Shown piece by piece: positions 1 to 9,108 of a stretch of DNA of 64,000 nucleotides. Below the pieces are notes generated by a model, which had not been told where the DNA came from, made no database searches, and saw only the letters and a list, made by a program, of their open reading frames with translations. The translations under genes and the position numbers were made by a program. Position 1 is the stretch's first letter. Each line of letters opens with the position of its first letter. The stretch is from an uncultured Actinomycetes bacterium (lineage in GTDB: Bacteria > Actinomycetota > Acidimicrobiia > Acidimicrobiales > RAAP-2), in assembly GCA_903870905.1 (NCBI GenBank), contig CAIQEU010000039.1, positions 62,001 to 126,000 of the forward strand, given 5' to 3'.

Positions 1-69
1 ATCGCCAACGACTGCCCACACTGCATCGGGTGCTGCTGCTAGCGAGACTGCAACGTGGTCCTGCGCCAT
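1..69 (-). CDS. SRPBCC-family protein, N-terminal fragment (runs off left edge)
   Basis: Only the first 23 codons lie in the window. The ATG (complement of 67-69) follows a strong GGAGGGG ribosome binding site 5 bases upstream. The peptide starts MAQDHVAVSLAAAPDAVWAV, the usual beginning of START/polyketide-cyclase (SRPBCC) lipid- or ligand-binding proteins, in which a first beta strand is followed by a 'pxevW.vv.D' helix. It is divergent from the aldo/keto reductase. Family call is from the N-terminus only; the function cannot be stated. Confidence 0.6.
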   Translation of the reverse strand, partial: MAQDHVAVSLAAAPDAVWAVVGD

Positions 70-113
70 GGTGTTCCCCTCCTCGTCGGACACCTCGTCC
101 GATCGCTCATCGG

Positions 114-119
114 TACACT
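114..119 (+). promoter_or_regulatory. candidate -10 element (TACACT) for the aldo/keto reductase gene
   Basis: TACACT lies 43 bases before the ATG at 163, leaving a leader long enough to carry the GAGGGGG ribosome binding site at 151-157. No clear -35 is visible, as is common in actinobacteria. Confidence 0.3.
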
Positions 120-162
120 ACGCCAGCGCCGCTGACCCGTGAGTGGCGACGAGGGGGATCCC

Positions 163-1107
163 ATGCAATTTCGCTCCATTGGCGCACTGACGGTCTCGGC
201 GATTGGGCTCGGCTGCAATAACTTCGGCAAGCGTCTCGACCAGACCGCCACCGACACCGTGGTCCACGCCGCCCTCGACGCTGGCATCACCTTCTTCGAC
301 ACCGCCAACACCTACGGCGGGGGCAACGGCGAGAGCGAGCTCCAGTTGGGCCGAGCGCTCAAGGGTCGCCGGAGCGAGGCGATCATCGCCACCAAGTGGG
401 GTATGCCGATGGCCGACGGCCGTTGGGGTGCGAAGCGGGACTACATCGTCGAGTGCTGCGACGCTTCGCTCGCTCGCCTCGGTACCGACTACCTCGATCT
501 CTTCCAGCTCCACATGCCCGACCCAGAGACCCCCGTCGCTGAGACCCTCGGAGCGCTCCAGGAACTCATCGAGGCCGGGAAGGTTCGTGAGATTGGCTGT
601 TCGAACTTGACCGCCGAGCAACTCCGCGAGGCGGCTTCTGCGACGGACGGTGCGACGTTCAAGAGCCTGCAGAACCAGTACTCGCTGCTCTGCCGTGACC
701 CTGAAGGCGAGGTCCTCGACACCTGCGCTGATCTCGGTATCTCCTTCCTCCCCTTCTACCCCTTGGCCAACGGCCTCCTCACCGGCAAAGTGCGCAACGG
801 CGTCGTGCCCGAGGGAACGCGTCTGAAGGAGATGGAGGTCCAAGCGGACCCCTTCCGTGCCGGTCACTGGCTCGGCCAACCCATGCTCGACCGAGCCGAG
901 CGGGTCCTCCAGGTGATCGACGACACGCCGTATACCCCTGTGGACGTTGCCTTCTCGTGGCTGCTGTCGAACCCACTGGTCGCCTCGGTGATTGCGGGCG
1001 CATCGAACACCGAGCAGGTGCAGGTCAACGCTGCGACGGCGAACGTCACCATCGACCCTGCACTCCTCGCCGCACTCGATGTGGCATCTGGCCCCGACGG
1101 TGCCTAA
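163..1107 (+). CDS. Aldo/keto reductase
   Basis: A 314-residue NADPH-dependent oxidoreductase of the aldo/keto reductase superfamily, predicted cytosolic. The tetrad can be seen: Asp and Tyr in FDTANTYGGG, Lys in IIATKWG and His in LFQLHMPDP. The C-terminal part has the nucleotide-binding stretch ASVIAGASNTEQV. The ATG at 163 is chosen because GAGGGGG precedes it by 5 bases; an upstream in-frame GTG at 139 has no site. The EQ..G-type and plant K-beta-like AKR subfamilies are the closest fit, but the substrate cannot be told. It stands alone and is transcribed away from the partial SRPBCC gene. Confidence 0.9.
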   Translation: MQFRSIGALTVSAIGLGCNNFGKRLDQTATDTVVHAALDAGITFFDTANTYGGGNGESELQLGRALKGRRSEAIIATKWGMPMADGRWGAKRDYIVECCDASLARLGTDYLDLFQLHMPDPETPVAETLGALQELIEAGKVREIGCSNLTAEQLREAASATDGATFKSLQNQYSLLCRDPEGEVLDTCADLGISFLPFYPLANGLLTGKVRNGVVPEGTRLKEMEVQADPFRAGHWLGQPMLDRAERVLQVIDDTPYTPVDVAFSWLLSNPLVASVIAGASNTEQVQVNAATANVTIDPALLAALDVASGPDGA

Positions 1108-1174
1108 ACCTCGAGGATCACACAGGCCCTCTCGTGGATCGTGAGTCTGAGCAGCGAACGGTCATGTTTCGTCG

Positions 1175-1180
1175 TACAAT
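1175..1180 (+). promoter_or_regulatory. -10 element TACAAT of a leaderless promoter
   Basis: TACAAT is followed by exactly 6 bases (ACCAAC) and then the GTG start at 1187, so transcription should begin at or next to the start codon. No ribosome binding site precedes the gene. Confidence 0.65.
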
Positions 1181-1186
1181 ACCAAC

Positions 1187-1432
1187 GTGGAGATCATTCC
1201 GTCAGCGCTGAAACACGGCGTCTCGTTGGATGACATCGACCATGCTGTTGAGTGTTCGCTCGCAGTCGACGAAATTGGTGAAGACCCCCTTCGCTTCCTG
1301 GTGCTCGGTCCAGATCTCAATGGGAATCTGCTGGAATTGGTGATCGTCGATGATGCTCGCGGACCTCGAGTGATCCACGCGATGAGAATGCGAGAGCAGT
1401 ACAAGTCCCTGCTGCAAGGAGGAGCGAGATGA
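1187..1432 (+). CDS. Small BrnT/DUF4258-like protein, probable toxin of a toxin-antitoxin pair
   Basis: An 81-residue protein with the pattern of small actinobacterial toxin-like proteins. An N-terminal helix (KHGVSLDDIDHAVE) is followed by beta strands built around FLVLGPDLNGNLLELVIVDD and then PRVIHAMRMREQYKSLL. The G-x-D...LLEV and ..IHAMxMR motifs are typical of BrnT/DUF4258-like RelE-fold RNases. It overlaps the downstream ribbon-helix-helix gene by ATGA. The start is a leaderless GTG. The toxin role is inferred from size, fold pattern and the partner gene; toxicity has not been shown here. Confidence 0.6.
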   Translation: MEIIPSALKHGVSLDDIDHAVECSLAVDEIGEDPLRFLVLGPDLNGNLLELVIVDDARGPRVIHAMRMREQYKSLLQGGAR

Positions 1433-1665
1433 CCAAGCCAACGAATGAAGAACTCGTAGCGGAAGCCGAGGCAGGCTACGACGTCGACGAACTCCTGCGC
1501 CGACGAGGCGGGCGTCCCCGTATGGGTGCTGCACCCTCGACGGTTGAATCAGTTCGCCTGAGCCCTGAATTGAAGCGCGATCTTCTGCTCCGCGCTGCAC
1601 GCGACGGCGTGAGCTTCTCGGAGGCCATTCGCACTGCGCTGCAGGCGTACGTCCACGCGAGTTAG
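1429..1665 (+). CDS. Ribbon-helix-helix DNA-binding protein, probable antitoxin
   Basis: A 78-residue protein. The N-terminal half is acidic and probably flexible (EELVAEAEAGYDVDELLRRRGGRPRMG). The C-terminal half is a CopG/Arc-type ribbon-helix-helix: the strand ESVRLSPELKRDLLLRA is followed by a helix ending FSEAIRTALQAYV. It is translationally coupled to the upstream toxin-like gene (ATGA, 1429-1432) and followed by a hairpin. In BrnT-like pairs the antitoxin typically binds the toxin and represses the operon; that is inferred here. Confidence 0.65.
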   Translation: MTKPTNEELVAEAEAGYDVDELLRRRGGRPRMGAAPSTVESVRLSPELKRDLLLRAARDGVSFSEAIRTALQAYVHAS

Positions 1666-1667
1666 AG

Positions 1668-1683
1668 CGAGGAATACTCCTCG
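1668..1683. terminator. Short perfect hairpin between convergent transcripts
   Basis: CGAGGA-ATAC-TCCTCG: a perfect 6-bp stem with a 4-base loop, lying just after the antitoxin stop and 31 bases from the pntB stop on the other strand. There is no T run. It is probably a bidirectional terminator or 3'-end stabiliser. Confidence 0.45.
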
Positions 1684-1713
1684 AGAGCACGTCTGCAGGA
1701 ACCTTGAAGGCGA

Positions 1714-3122
<1,409 letters not shown>

Positions 3123-3126
<4 letters not shown>

Positions 3127-3509
3127 TTGGCCACCTCACTCTTGTCGGCCTTCTTCTGCGGGCTGGACTTGAACATGCCGAGCATGCGGTCGGTCACCAC
3201 GAACCCACCGACCACGTTGAGGGTGGCGAGCAGCACAGCGAAGAATCCAATGGTGACCTCTAGGGTCCCGTGACTCTCACCGAGGACGACCATGGTGCCG
3301 ACGAGGATCACGCCGTGAATCGCATTCGATCCCGACATGAGCGGTGTGTGGAGCAGGGACGGAACCCGACTGATGACTTCAATGCCGACGAAGATCGACA
3401 AGATGAAGACCGTCAACGGTACGAGCACGGATTGGCCGTGGTGCACCGGGGCCTGGGCGCCCATTGTCTGGGCGAGGTGCACATGGTGGAGCAAGGTTGC
3501 AGCCATCAC
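3123..3509 (-). CDS. pntAB: NAD(P) transhydrogenase, alpha-2 (membrane) subunit (PntAB)
   Basis: A 128-residue membrane protein carrying the part of subunit alpha that in E. coli is fused to the NAD-binding domain. Three or four hydrophobic helices are visible, including VPLTVFILSIFVGIEVI, and the conserved ISRVPSLLHTPLMSGSNAIHG stretch is intact. GGAGGT lies 5 bases before the GTG at 3509 and 8 before the ATG at 3506; both start the same frame and overlap the pntAA stop. It assembles with PntAA and PntB. Confidence 0.95.
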
Positions 3510-4675
3510 GCCGCACCTCCTTCTTGTGGAGCAGACGGAACAGGAGCAACCTCGAGACCGAGGAGTTCAGCGAATTGCTGCGTGGACGCCTTCCCACCGC
3601 GGACAACGGCGGTCGCGGCCACGACTTCGTCGGTGTAGTCCGGGTGGAGCTCGCCACCGCTGGCGAACAGCGCCAGCAGGTTCGCCACGTTGCGAGCGAA
3701 GAGGAACGACGCGTGGGTCGGCATCTGTGATGGCGGGTTCGACAGCCCAACGACCTTGGCGTGGTTCACCGTGACGACCTCGCCAGCGACGGTTGGCTCG
3801 CAGTTGCCACCACCGTCAGCAGCCATGTCGATGACCACGGCACCCGGGGCCATGGCCTCAATGGCTGCTCGGGTCACGAGGATCGGCGCCTTGCGTCCCG
3901 GGACTGCTGCGGTTGTAATGACGACATCGGAGGCTGCGACTTCGGCGGCGAGGGCAGCTTGTTGCTGGGCGACTTCTTCTGGGGTGAGCTCGCGGGCGTA
4001 GCCACCGGCTCCCTCGGCCTTCACGCCGAGATCGAGGAACTGTGCACCGAGGCTCTCGGCCTCTTCCTTGGCGGCAGCACGCACGTCGTAGGCCTTGACG
4101 ACGGCACCGAGGCGGCGCGCCGTCGCAATGGCTTGGAGGCCGGCCACGCCGACACCCATGACCAAGACCTTGGCCGGAGGAATGGTCCCCGCAGCGGTCA
4201 TGAGCATGGGGAAGAACTTGCTCTGGTACTCCGCAGCGGCGAGCCCGGACCGATACCCAGAAACGGTCGCCTGCGAGGAGAGCGCGTCCATGGACTGGGC
4301 ACGGCTGATGCGGGGCAGCAGGTCGAAGCTCACAGCAGTGACGTTCTTCGCCGCCATGGCCTTCACCGCGTCAACGCTGTTCGTTGGCTGGAGGAACGAC
4401 AGGTGCAGACAGCCGTCGGGCAGGGCGAGGGCCTCTTCGGTCGTTGGGGCGTTCACCCGAACGACGATGCCGGCACCCTCGAGTGCCGCCGCAGCAGTTG
4501 GCGCAATCGTGGCACCGACCGCTTCGTAGAGCGCGTCAGGGTAGTTCGCCTCCACCCCTGCCCCAGCTTCAACGACAACGGAGAATCCGTCGCCCTGGAG
4601 CTTGGCCACGATGTCGGGGGTCAGCGCAATCCGTCGCTCGCCAACCCTGGTCTCTTTGAGGACAGCCATTTTCAT
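3506..4675 (-). CDS. pntAA: NAD(P) transhydrogenase, alpha-1 (NAD-binding) subunit (PntAA)
   Basis: A 389-residue soluble domain I of transhydrogenase, related to alanine dehydrogenase. The conserved RISRAQSMDALSSQA loop and the NAD-binding Rossmann signature GVGVAG near the middle are present, followed by AADGGGNCE. It is the first gene of the pnt operon. There is no convincing ribosome binding site; TAGAAC lies 7 bases upstream of the ATG, a weak match to the leaderless pattern seen elsewhere in the window. Confidence 0.95.
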   Translation of the reverse strand: MKMAVLKETRVGERRIALTPDIVAKLQGDGFSVVVEAGAGVEANYPDALYEAVGATIAPTAAAALEGAGIVVRVNAPTTEEALALPDGCLHLSFLQPTNSVDAVKAMAAKNVTAVSFDLLPRISRAQSMDALSSQATVSGYRSGLAAAEYQSKFFPMLMTAAGTIPPAKVLVMGVGVAGLQAIATARRLGAVVKAYDVRAAAKEEAESLGAQFLDLGVKAEGAGGYARELTPEEVAQQQAALAAEVAASDVVITTAAVPGRKAPILVTRAAIEAMAPGAVVIDMAADGGGNCEPTVAGEVVTVNHAKVVGLSNPPSQMPTHASFLFARNVANLLALFASGGELHPDYTDEVVAATAVVRGGKASTQQFAELLGLEVAPVPSAPQEGGAA

Positions 4676-4678
4676 TCA

Positions 4679-4698
4679 GAGAGTTCTAGCAGACTCTC
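4679..4698. repeat. Inverted repeat between pntAA start and SDR stop
   Basis: GAGAGT-N8-ACTCTC, perfect 6-bp arms, in the 40-base gap between two minus-strand genes. It could end the SDR transcript or be an operator at the pnt promoter, since its arm overlaps the candidate -10 TAGAAC. Confidence 0.35.
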
Positions 4699-4715
4699 TC
4701 TCCGGATGCCGACGA

Positions 4716-5534
4716 TCAGGCCTTCATGGCGTGGTGGAACGCCGGCCACTCTCCCCCGCCGTGCACGACGAGATTGGCCCCACTGATGTACGACGCCAGA
4801 GGGGATGAGAGGAGGAGGCATACCCCAGCGATGTCATGAGGCGTGCCGAGGCGATTGAGCGGAACCGTGGCTGCAATGCGTGACACGCCCTCGTCTCCGC
4901 CGAAGTGGTCGCTCGCTGCTCCCGTGTCGAGCATGCCGGCGGCAATGCCGTTCACTCGAACCTTGGGTCCCCATTCGGCAGCCAGGGACTCCGTCAAGTT
5001 CATGAGGCCTGCCTTGGCTGCGCCGTAGGCAGCGGTGAGTGGCGAAGGCCGAAGTCCAGACACCGAGGCGATGTTGATGATCAACCCACCGCTCTCTTGG
5101 GTCTGCATCACGGTATTCGCTGCGGTCGCCCCGAAGAGCGCCGCCATCAAGTTCAGGTTGACGATGGATTGGGAGAACCGAGGCGATGCGGTTGCGGCGT
5201 CCGCCGACGGTGCGCCACCGGCGTTGTTGATCCACACGTCGAGGCGACCGGTGTCGCCAACTGCCAGTTCGACCAGCCAACCAATCTGCTCGGCATCGCG
5301 CACGTCGACGGCCATGTAGGTCGCCTGAGCGGTTGAGCCATCAAGGCGCTGCACCGATGGTCGATCCTCTTCTGACGGTGCGTTGCGGCTCCCGACGTAG
5401 ACCGAGCACCCAACGGCGAGGTACGCCTCCACGATGCCCCGGCCAACACCCCGCGTTCCCCCGGTCACGACCACCGTCAGACCGGCGAGATCATCGGTAC
5501 TCCAGTGTGCGCCTACGACGTCGATTGCAGCCAT
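4716..5534 (-). CDS. Short-chain dehydrogenase/reductase (Rv3549c-like position)
   Basis: A 272-residue classical SDR. The NAD(P)-binding motif TGGTRGVG lies near residue 26, NNAG at NNAGGAP, and the catalytic Ser and Y-x3-K in ASVSGLRPSPLTAAYGAAKAG. The C-terminus has the substrate-loop and GG ending usual in the family. The ATG is preceded by TAGGCT plus 6 bases with no ribosome binding site. It is divergent from echA20, the same arrangement as Rv3549c/Rv3550 in M. tuberculosis, where these SDRs sit beside steroid ring C/D genes. The exact substrate is not known from sequence. Confidence 0.88.
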   Translation of the reverse strand: MAAIDVVGAHWSTDDLAGLTVVVTGGTRGVGRGIVEAYLAVGCSVYVGSRNAPSEEDRPSVQRLDGSTAQATYMAVDVRDAEQIGWLVELAVGDTGRLDVWINNAGGAPSADAATASPRFSQSIVNLNLMAALFGATAANTVMQTQESGGLIINIASVSGLRPSPLTAAYGAAKAGLMNLTESLAAEWGPKVRVNGIAAGMLDTGAASDHFGGDEGVSRIAATVPLNRLGTPHDIAGVCLLLSSPLASYISGANLVVHGGGEWPAFHHAMKA

Positions 5535-5540
5535 GGTGCC

Positions 5541-5546
5541 AGCCTA
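5541..5546 (-). promoter_or_regulatory. -10 element TAGGCT of a leaderless promoter (SDR)
   Basis: On the minus strand TAGGCT is followed by GGCACC and then the ATG at 5534, giving the 6-base spacing seen at other leaderless starts in this window. Confidence 0.55.
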
Positions 5547-5603
5547 GGACGATGGAAGGCTTCACTCTCGGCCGTCGAATTCCCAAGAGGGTCGCGTCTC
5601 GCG

Positions 5604-5609
5604 TACCGT
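5604..5609 (+). promoter_or_regulatory. candidate -10 element (TACCGT) for the echA20-ipdABC operon
   Basis: TACCGT lies 22 bases before the echA20 ATG, leaving a short leader with AAGGAG 5 to 6 bases from the start. The 97-base gap to the SDR gene must hold both divergent promoters. Confidence 0.35.
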
Positions 5610-5631
5610 TGGCGGCGACGAAGGAGCATCA

Positions 5632-6390
5632 ATGCCAATCGTGACCACACGAACAGAACCAGGCATCACCGAAGTGGTCATGGACCACCCACCGGTGAAC
5701 GCCCTCGATATCGCCACCTGGTACGAACTCGCCGACCAGTTGCTCGCTGCAGGGCGTGACCCACAGACCCGAGTGGTCATCCTCCGCGCCGAAGGCCGCA
5801 GCTTCAACGCTGGGGTCGACATCAAAGAGGTCAACGCCCTCGGCGATGACGCCCTCGTCGGCTGCAACCGAGCCTGCTACGCCGCCTTCAGTGCGGTCTA
5901 CGACTGCGAGGTTCCCGTTATCGCCGCCGTCCAGGGCTACTGCCTCGGAGGTGGCATTGGCCTCGTCGGCAACGCCGACCTCATCACCGCGTCGACCGCT
6001 GCCACCTTCGGCCTGCCAGAGGTCGACCGTGGAGCGCTCGGTGCCGCCACGCACTTGAAGCGCCTCGTGCCCGAGCACAAGGCTCGCCAGATGCTCTACA
6101 TGGCCACCCCCATCACCGCCGAAGAGGCCAATCGCTACGGCCAGCTCGCCGCCGTGACCGCGCCCGAGGATCTCTTGACGACGACCTACGACATCGCTCG
6201 GAACATCGCCAAGAAGTCGCCGTCCATTCTCCGACGGGCCAAGGAAGCGATGAACGCCATCGACACCGTCGACGTGAAGCGCAGTTACCGGATGGAGCAG
6301 GGTTTCACCTACGAACTCCACGTTCGTGGGGTCGCCGATGAGCAGCGAGCCGCCTTCGTCGAGAAGCGCGACGCGGACACGAGCAAGTAG
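5632..6390 (+). CDS. echA20: Enoyl-CoA hydratase/isomerase family protein, EchA20-like ring D hydrolase
   Basis: A 252-residue crotonase. The oxyanion-hole segments RAEGRSFNAGVDIKE and VQGYCLGGGIGLVG are visible, followed by the TAATFGLPEVDRG helix region. In M. tuberculosis EchA20 is reported to hydrolyse ring D of the bicyclic CoA thioester formed from the steroid nucleus, giving COCHEA-CoA. The assignment rests on gene order: it directly precedes ipdA, ipdB and ipdC and is divergent from an SDR, as in Rv3549c-Rv3553. AAGGAG precedes the ATG. A generic enoyl-CoA hydratase cannot be excluded from motifs alone. Confidence 0.85.
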   Translation: MPIVTTRTEPGITEVVMDHPPVNALDIATWYELADQLLAAGRDPQTRVVILRAEGRSFNAGVDIKEVNALGDDALVGCNRACYAAFSAVYDCEVPVIAAVQGYCLGGGIGLVGNADLITASTAATFGLPEVDRGALGAATHLKRLVPEHKARQMLYMATPITAEEANRYGQLAAVTAPEDLLTTTYDIARNIAKKSPSILRRAKEAMNAIDTVDVKRSYRMEQGFTYELHVRGVADEQRAAFVEKRDADTSK

Positions 6391-6392
6391 CC

Positions 6393-7283
6393 ATGGCCGA
6401 CAAGCGCACCACTCTCGCAGAAGCCGTCTCCCGCCTCGAATCTGGAATGACCATCGGCATCGGTGGATGGGGATCCCGGCGCAAGCCCATGGCCATTGTT
6501 CGAGCCATCCTCAACTCAGAGCTCACCGACTTGACCATCGTCTCCTACGGCGGACCTGACGTTGGCCTGTTGGCGAATTCCGGCAAGGTGCGCAAGGTCA
6601 TCGCTGGGTTCGTCACCCTCGACTCCATCGCCCTCGAACCGCTGTGGCGCCAAGTGCGCCAACGTGGCGCCATTGAGCTCCAAGAGGTTGACGAAGGTCT
6701 CTTCTACTTGGGCCTCCAAGCGGCTGCCTGGCGGGTGCCCTTCCTCCCTGCCCGGGCTGGACTCGGTTCGGACGTCCTCGCTCGGTATCCCGAGATGAAG
6801 ACGATCGCTTCGCCCTACGTGGATGGACCCTTCGCCGATCCAGCCGACGCCGGGGCCACGTTCCTCGCCATGCCAGCGCTCCGCCTCGATGCAGCGATCG
6901 TCCACGCCAACGCCGCCGACACGGCAGGCAACGCCACCTTCACCGGACCGGATCCCTACTTCGACGAACTGTTCCTCGGTGCTGCTGATCTTCGGATCGT
7001 GACCGCAGAACGAGTGGTGGAGAACGGCACCCTCGACGCCGTGGGACCGCTGGCCAAGGCCACGATCCACCGCCTCCTCACCGATCTCGTCGTCGAGACG
7101 CCCAATGGCGCCCACTTCACGTCCTGTGCTCCTGACTACGACCGTGACGAGGTCTTCCAGAAGGCCTACGTGACCGCAGCATCCGACCCTGAAGCGTGGG
7201 CAGCGTTCACTGCTCGCTACCTCGCTGGCGATGAGGCCACCTACCAAGCAGCCGTGCTGGAAGATCTGGAGAACCGAGCATGA
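6393..7283 (+). CDS. ipdA: IpdA, alpha subunit of COCHEA-CoA hydrolase (steroid ring C opening)
   Basis: A 296-residue member of the family I CoA-transferase fold. It closely follows remembered Rv3551: near-identical segments include the N-terminal MTIGIGGWGSRRKPMA, then SYGGPDVGLL, and later MPALRLDAA and DPYFDELFL. In M. tuberculosis IpdAB opens the last steroid ring (ring C) of COCHEA-CoA by hydrolysis rather than transferring CoA. The gene lies 2 bases after echA20 and overlaps ipdB by ATGA, consistent with a heteromeric complex made in step. Confidence 0.93.
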   Translation: MADKRTTLAEAVSRLESGMTIGIGGWGSRRKPMAIVRAILNSELTDLTIVSYGGPDVGLLANSGKVRKVIAGFVTLDSIALEPLWRQVRQRGAIELQEVDEGLFYLGLQAAAWRVPFLPARAGLGSDVLARYPEMKTIASPYVDGPFADPADAGATFLAMPALRLDAAIVHANAADTAGNATFTGPDPYFDELFLGAADLRIVTAERVVENGTLDAVGPLAKATIHRLLTDLVVETPNGAHFTSCAPDYDRDEVFQKAYVTAASDPEAWAAFTARYLAGDEATYQAAVLEDLENRA

Positions 7284-8035
7284 GGGACATCACCCGCGCT
7301 GATATCTGCATCGCTGCCGCCGCTGAGGCGTGGCGAGGTGCCGGCGAGATCATGGCCAGCCCCTTCGGCACCGTGCCCATGGTGGCCAGCCGACTGGCCA
7401 AGCGCACCTTCAGCCCCGACCTCGTCCTGACCGATGGTGAGGCCGCCATCATCGTGGGTGCTCCCCCGATTACGACGCGACCGAGCGACCTCGTCCGAGA
7501 AGCGGCCGTGCCGTACAAGACCATCTTCTCCATCGTGTGGTCTGGTCGTCGCCACATCATGATGCAGGCATCACAGATCGACCGGTTCGGCAACCAGAAC
7601 CTCTCAGCGATCGGACCAGCGAACCAGCCCAAGGTGCAGCTCATCGGTGTTCGAGGTGCCCCCGGAAACTCGGTCAACCACAAGACGTCGTACTGGGTGC
7701 CCGATCACTCCACCAAGACCTTCGTCGCCGCCGTCGACACCGTCTGCGGTGTTGGCTACGACCGAGCAGAAGCCGCCGGTCCTGGAGCCACGCGCTTCCA
7801 CGACCTGCCACTCGTCGTCTCAAACCTCGGCGTCTTCGACTTCTCGGGACCAGGACACGCCATGGCACTGCGCTCCATGCACCCGGGGGTGACCGTCGAC
7901 GAGGTGATTGCAGCAACAGGATTCGATCTCCACATCGGCGATGTTGTCGAGACCCCGCTCCCAACCGACGAGCAGCTCGCCATCATCGACGAGCTCGACC
8001 CCAAGGGTGCTCGTGACCGCGAGGTGAAGGCGTGA
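7280..8035 (+). CDS. ipdB: IpdB, beta subunit of COCHEA-CoA hydrolase
   Basis: A 251-residue CoA-transferase beta-type subunit, the partner of IpdA. It carries MRDITRADICIAAAAEAWRG at the start, the GEI(M)ASPFGTVPMVASRLAK segment, and SQIDRFGNQNLSAIG near the middle, all typical of this subfamily. It overlaps ipdA (ATGA) and ipdC (GTGA), so the four genes echA20-ipdC form one tightly coupled unit. Confidence 0.92.
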   Translation: MRDITRADICIAAAAEAWRGAGEIMASPFGTVPMVASRLAKRTFSPDLVLTDGEAAIIVGAPPITTRPSDLVREAAVPYKTIFSIVWSGRRHIMMQASQIDRFGNQNLSAIGPANQPKVQLIGVRGAPGNSVNHKTSYWVPDHSTKTFVAAVDTVCGVGYDRAEAAGPGATRFHDLPLVVSNLGVFDFSGPGHAMALRSMHPGVTVDEVIAATGFDLHIGDVVETPLPTDEQLAIIDELDPKGARDREVKA

Positions 8036-9108
8036 GCCTCCCCACGCCGCACCCGGCCCTTCGGACCTCGTTCACCGAAGCGGTTGGCATCACCTACCCC
8101 CTCGTCCAAACCGGCATGGGGTGGGTCGCCGGTCCGCGGCTCGTCGCTGCCTCAGCAGAAGCGGGAATCCTCGGACTTCTCGCCTCGGCCACGATGACCG
8201 TGGAGCAGCTCTCGAGCGCTCTCGATGAGGTCCGGAGTCGGACCGATCGGCCGTTCGGGGTGAACATGCGAGTCGACGCCGCTGACGTCGATGAGCGCCT
8301 CGCCCTCATGATCGCCGCAGGGGTCAAGGTGGCGAGTTTCGTCGGCGCTCCGAACAAGGCGGTCATCGACCGCTGCCACGCCGCAGGGCTCTTCGTCATT
8401 CCGACCATTGGTGCCCGTCGCCATGCCGAGAAGGTGGCCAGCCTCGGCGTCGACGCGCTGATCGCACAAGGTGGTGAGGGCGGTGGCCACACCGGCTCCG
8501 TGCCAACCTCGCTCCTCCTCCCCGAAGCAGTCGACGCAGTCCAAGGCGCCTCAATGGTGCTCGGTGCTGGAGGCTTCTACTCAGGTCGTGGCCTCGTGGC
8601 CGCCTTGGCCTACGGCGCCCAGGGGGTTGCCATGGGAACCCGTTTCCTCCTCACCAAGGAGTCCACCGTCCCCGATTCGGTGAAGGCCCGCTACCTCGCC
8701 GCCACCGTCAACGACACCGTGGTCTCTACCAAGATCGACGGCGCACCCCAACGCGTCATCCGCACCGAGGTCATCAACGGCATCGAAGGACGCAGCTGGA
8801 TCCGAAGCCTGCCCGCTGCGCTCACCAACGCCCACCACTTCCGAAAGGAAACCGGCCTGACCTTGGGCGCGATGCTCAACGAGGGTCGGTCGATGAAGAA
8901 GGACAACGAACTCACCTGGCCACAGGTCATCATGGCTGCCAACGCCCCGATGATGACCAAGGCTGCGCTCGTCGACGGTCGACCCGAAGACGGCATCTTG
9001 CCGACGGGTCAGGTCACCGGGGTGATCGACGCCCTGCCGAGCGTGGCAGAACTCGTCACCTCCATCATTGACGAAGCCAACGCCACGTTGGAGCGCCTGA
9101 CGAGATGA
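8032..9108 (+). CDS. ipdC: IpdC, flavin-dependent (nitronate monooxygenase-like) enzyme of steroid ring C/D catabolism
   Basis: A 358-residue TIM-barrel flavoprotein of the 2-nitropropane dioxygenase/NMO family. QTGMGWVAGPRLVAASAEAG near the N-terminus and the FMN-phosphate region around GGEGGGHTGS and LGAGGFYSGRGL are present. Its M. tuberculosis counterpart Rv3553 acts upstream of EchA20, introducing unsaturation into the bicyclic CoA thioester. The GTG start overlaps the ipdB stop. The following membrane-protein gene overlaps its own stop by ATGA. Confidence 0.9.
   Translation: MSLPTPHPALRTSFTEAVGITYPLVQTGMGWVAGPRLVAASAEAGILGLLASATMTVEQLSSALDEVRSRTDRPFGVNMRVDAADVDERLALMIAAGVKVASFVGAPNKAVIDRCHAAGLFVIPTIGARRHAEKVASLGVDALIAQGGEGGGHTGSVPTSLLLPEAVDAVQGASMVLGAGGFYSGRGLVAALAYGAQGVAMGTRFLLTKESTVPDSVKARYLAATVNDTVVSTKIDGAPQRVIRTEVINGIEGRSWIRSLPAALTNAHHFRKETGLTLGAMLNEGRSMKKDNELTWPQVIMAANAPMMTKAALVDGRPEDGILPTGQVTGVIDALPSVAELVTSIIDEANATLERLTR

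Noticed and set aside
118-879. 253-codon minus-strand open frame over the aldo/keto reductase
   Set aside because: Shadow of a gene with an intact catalytic tetrad; no start signal and no recognisable domain.
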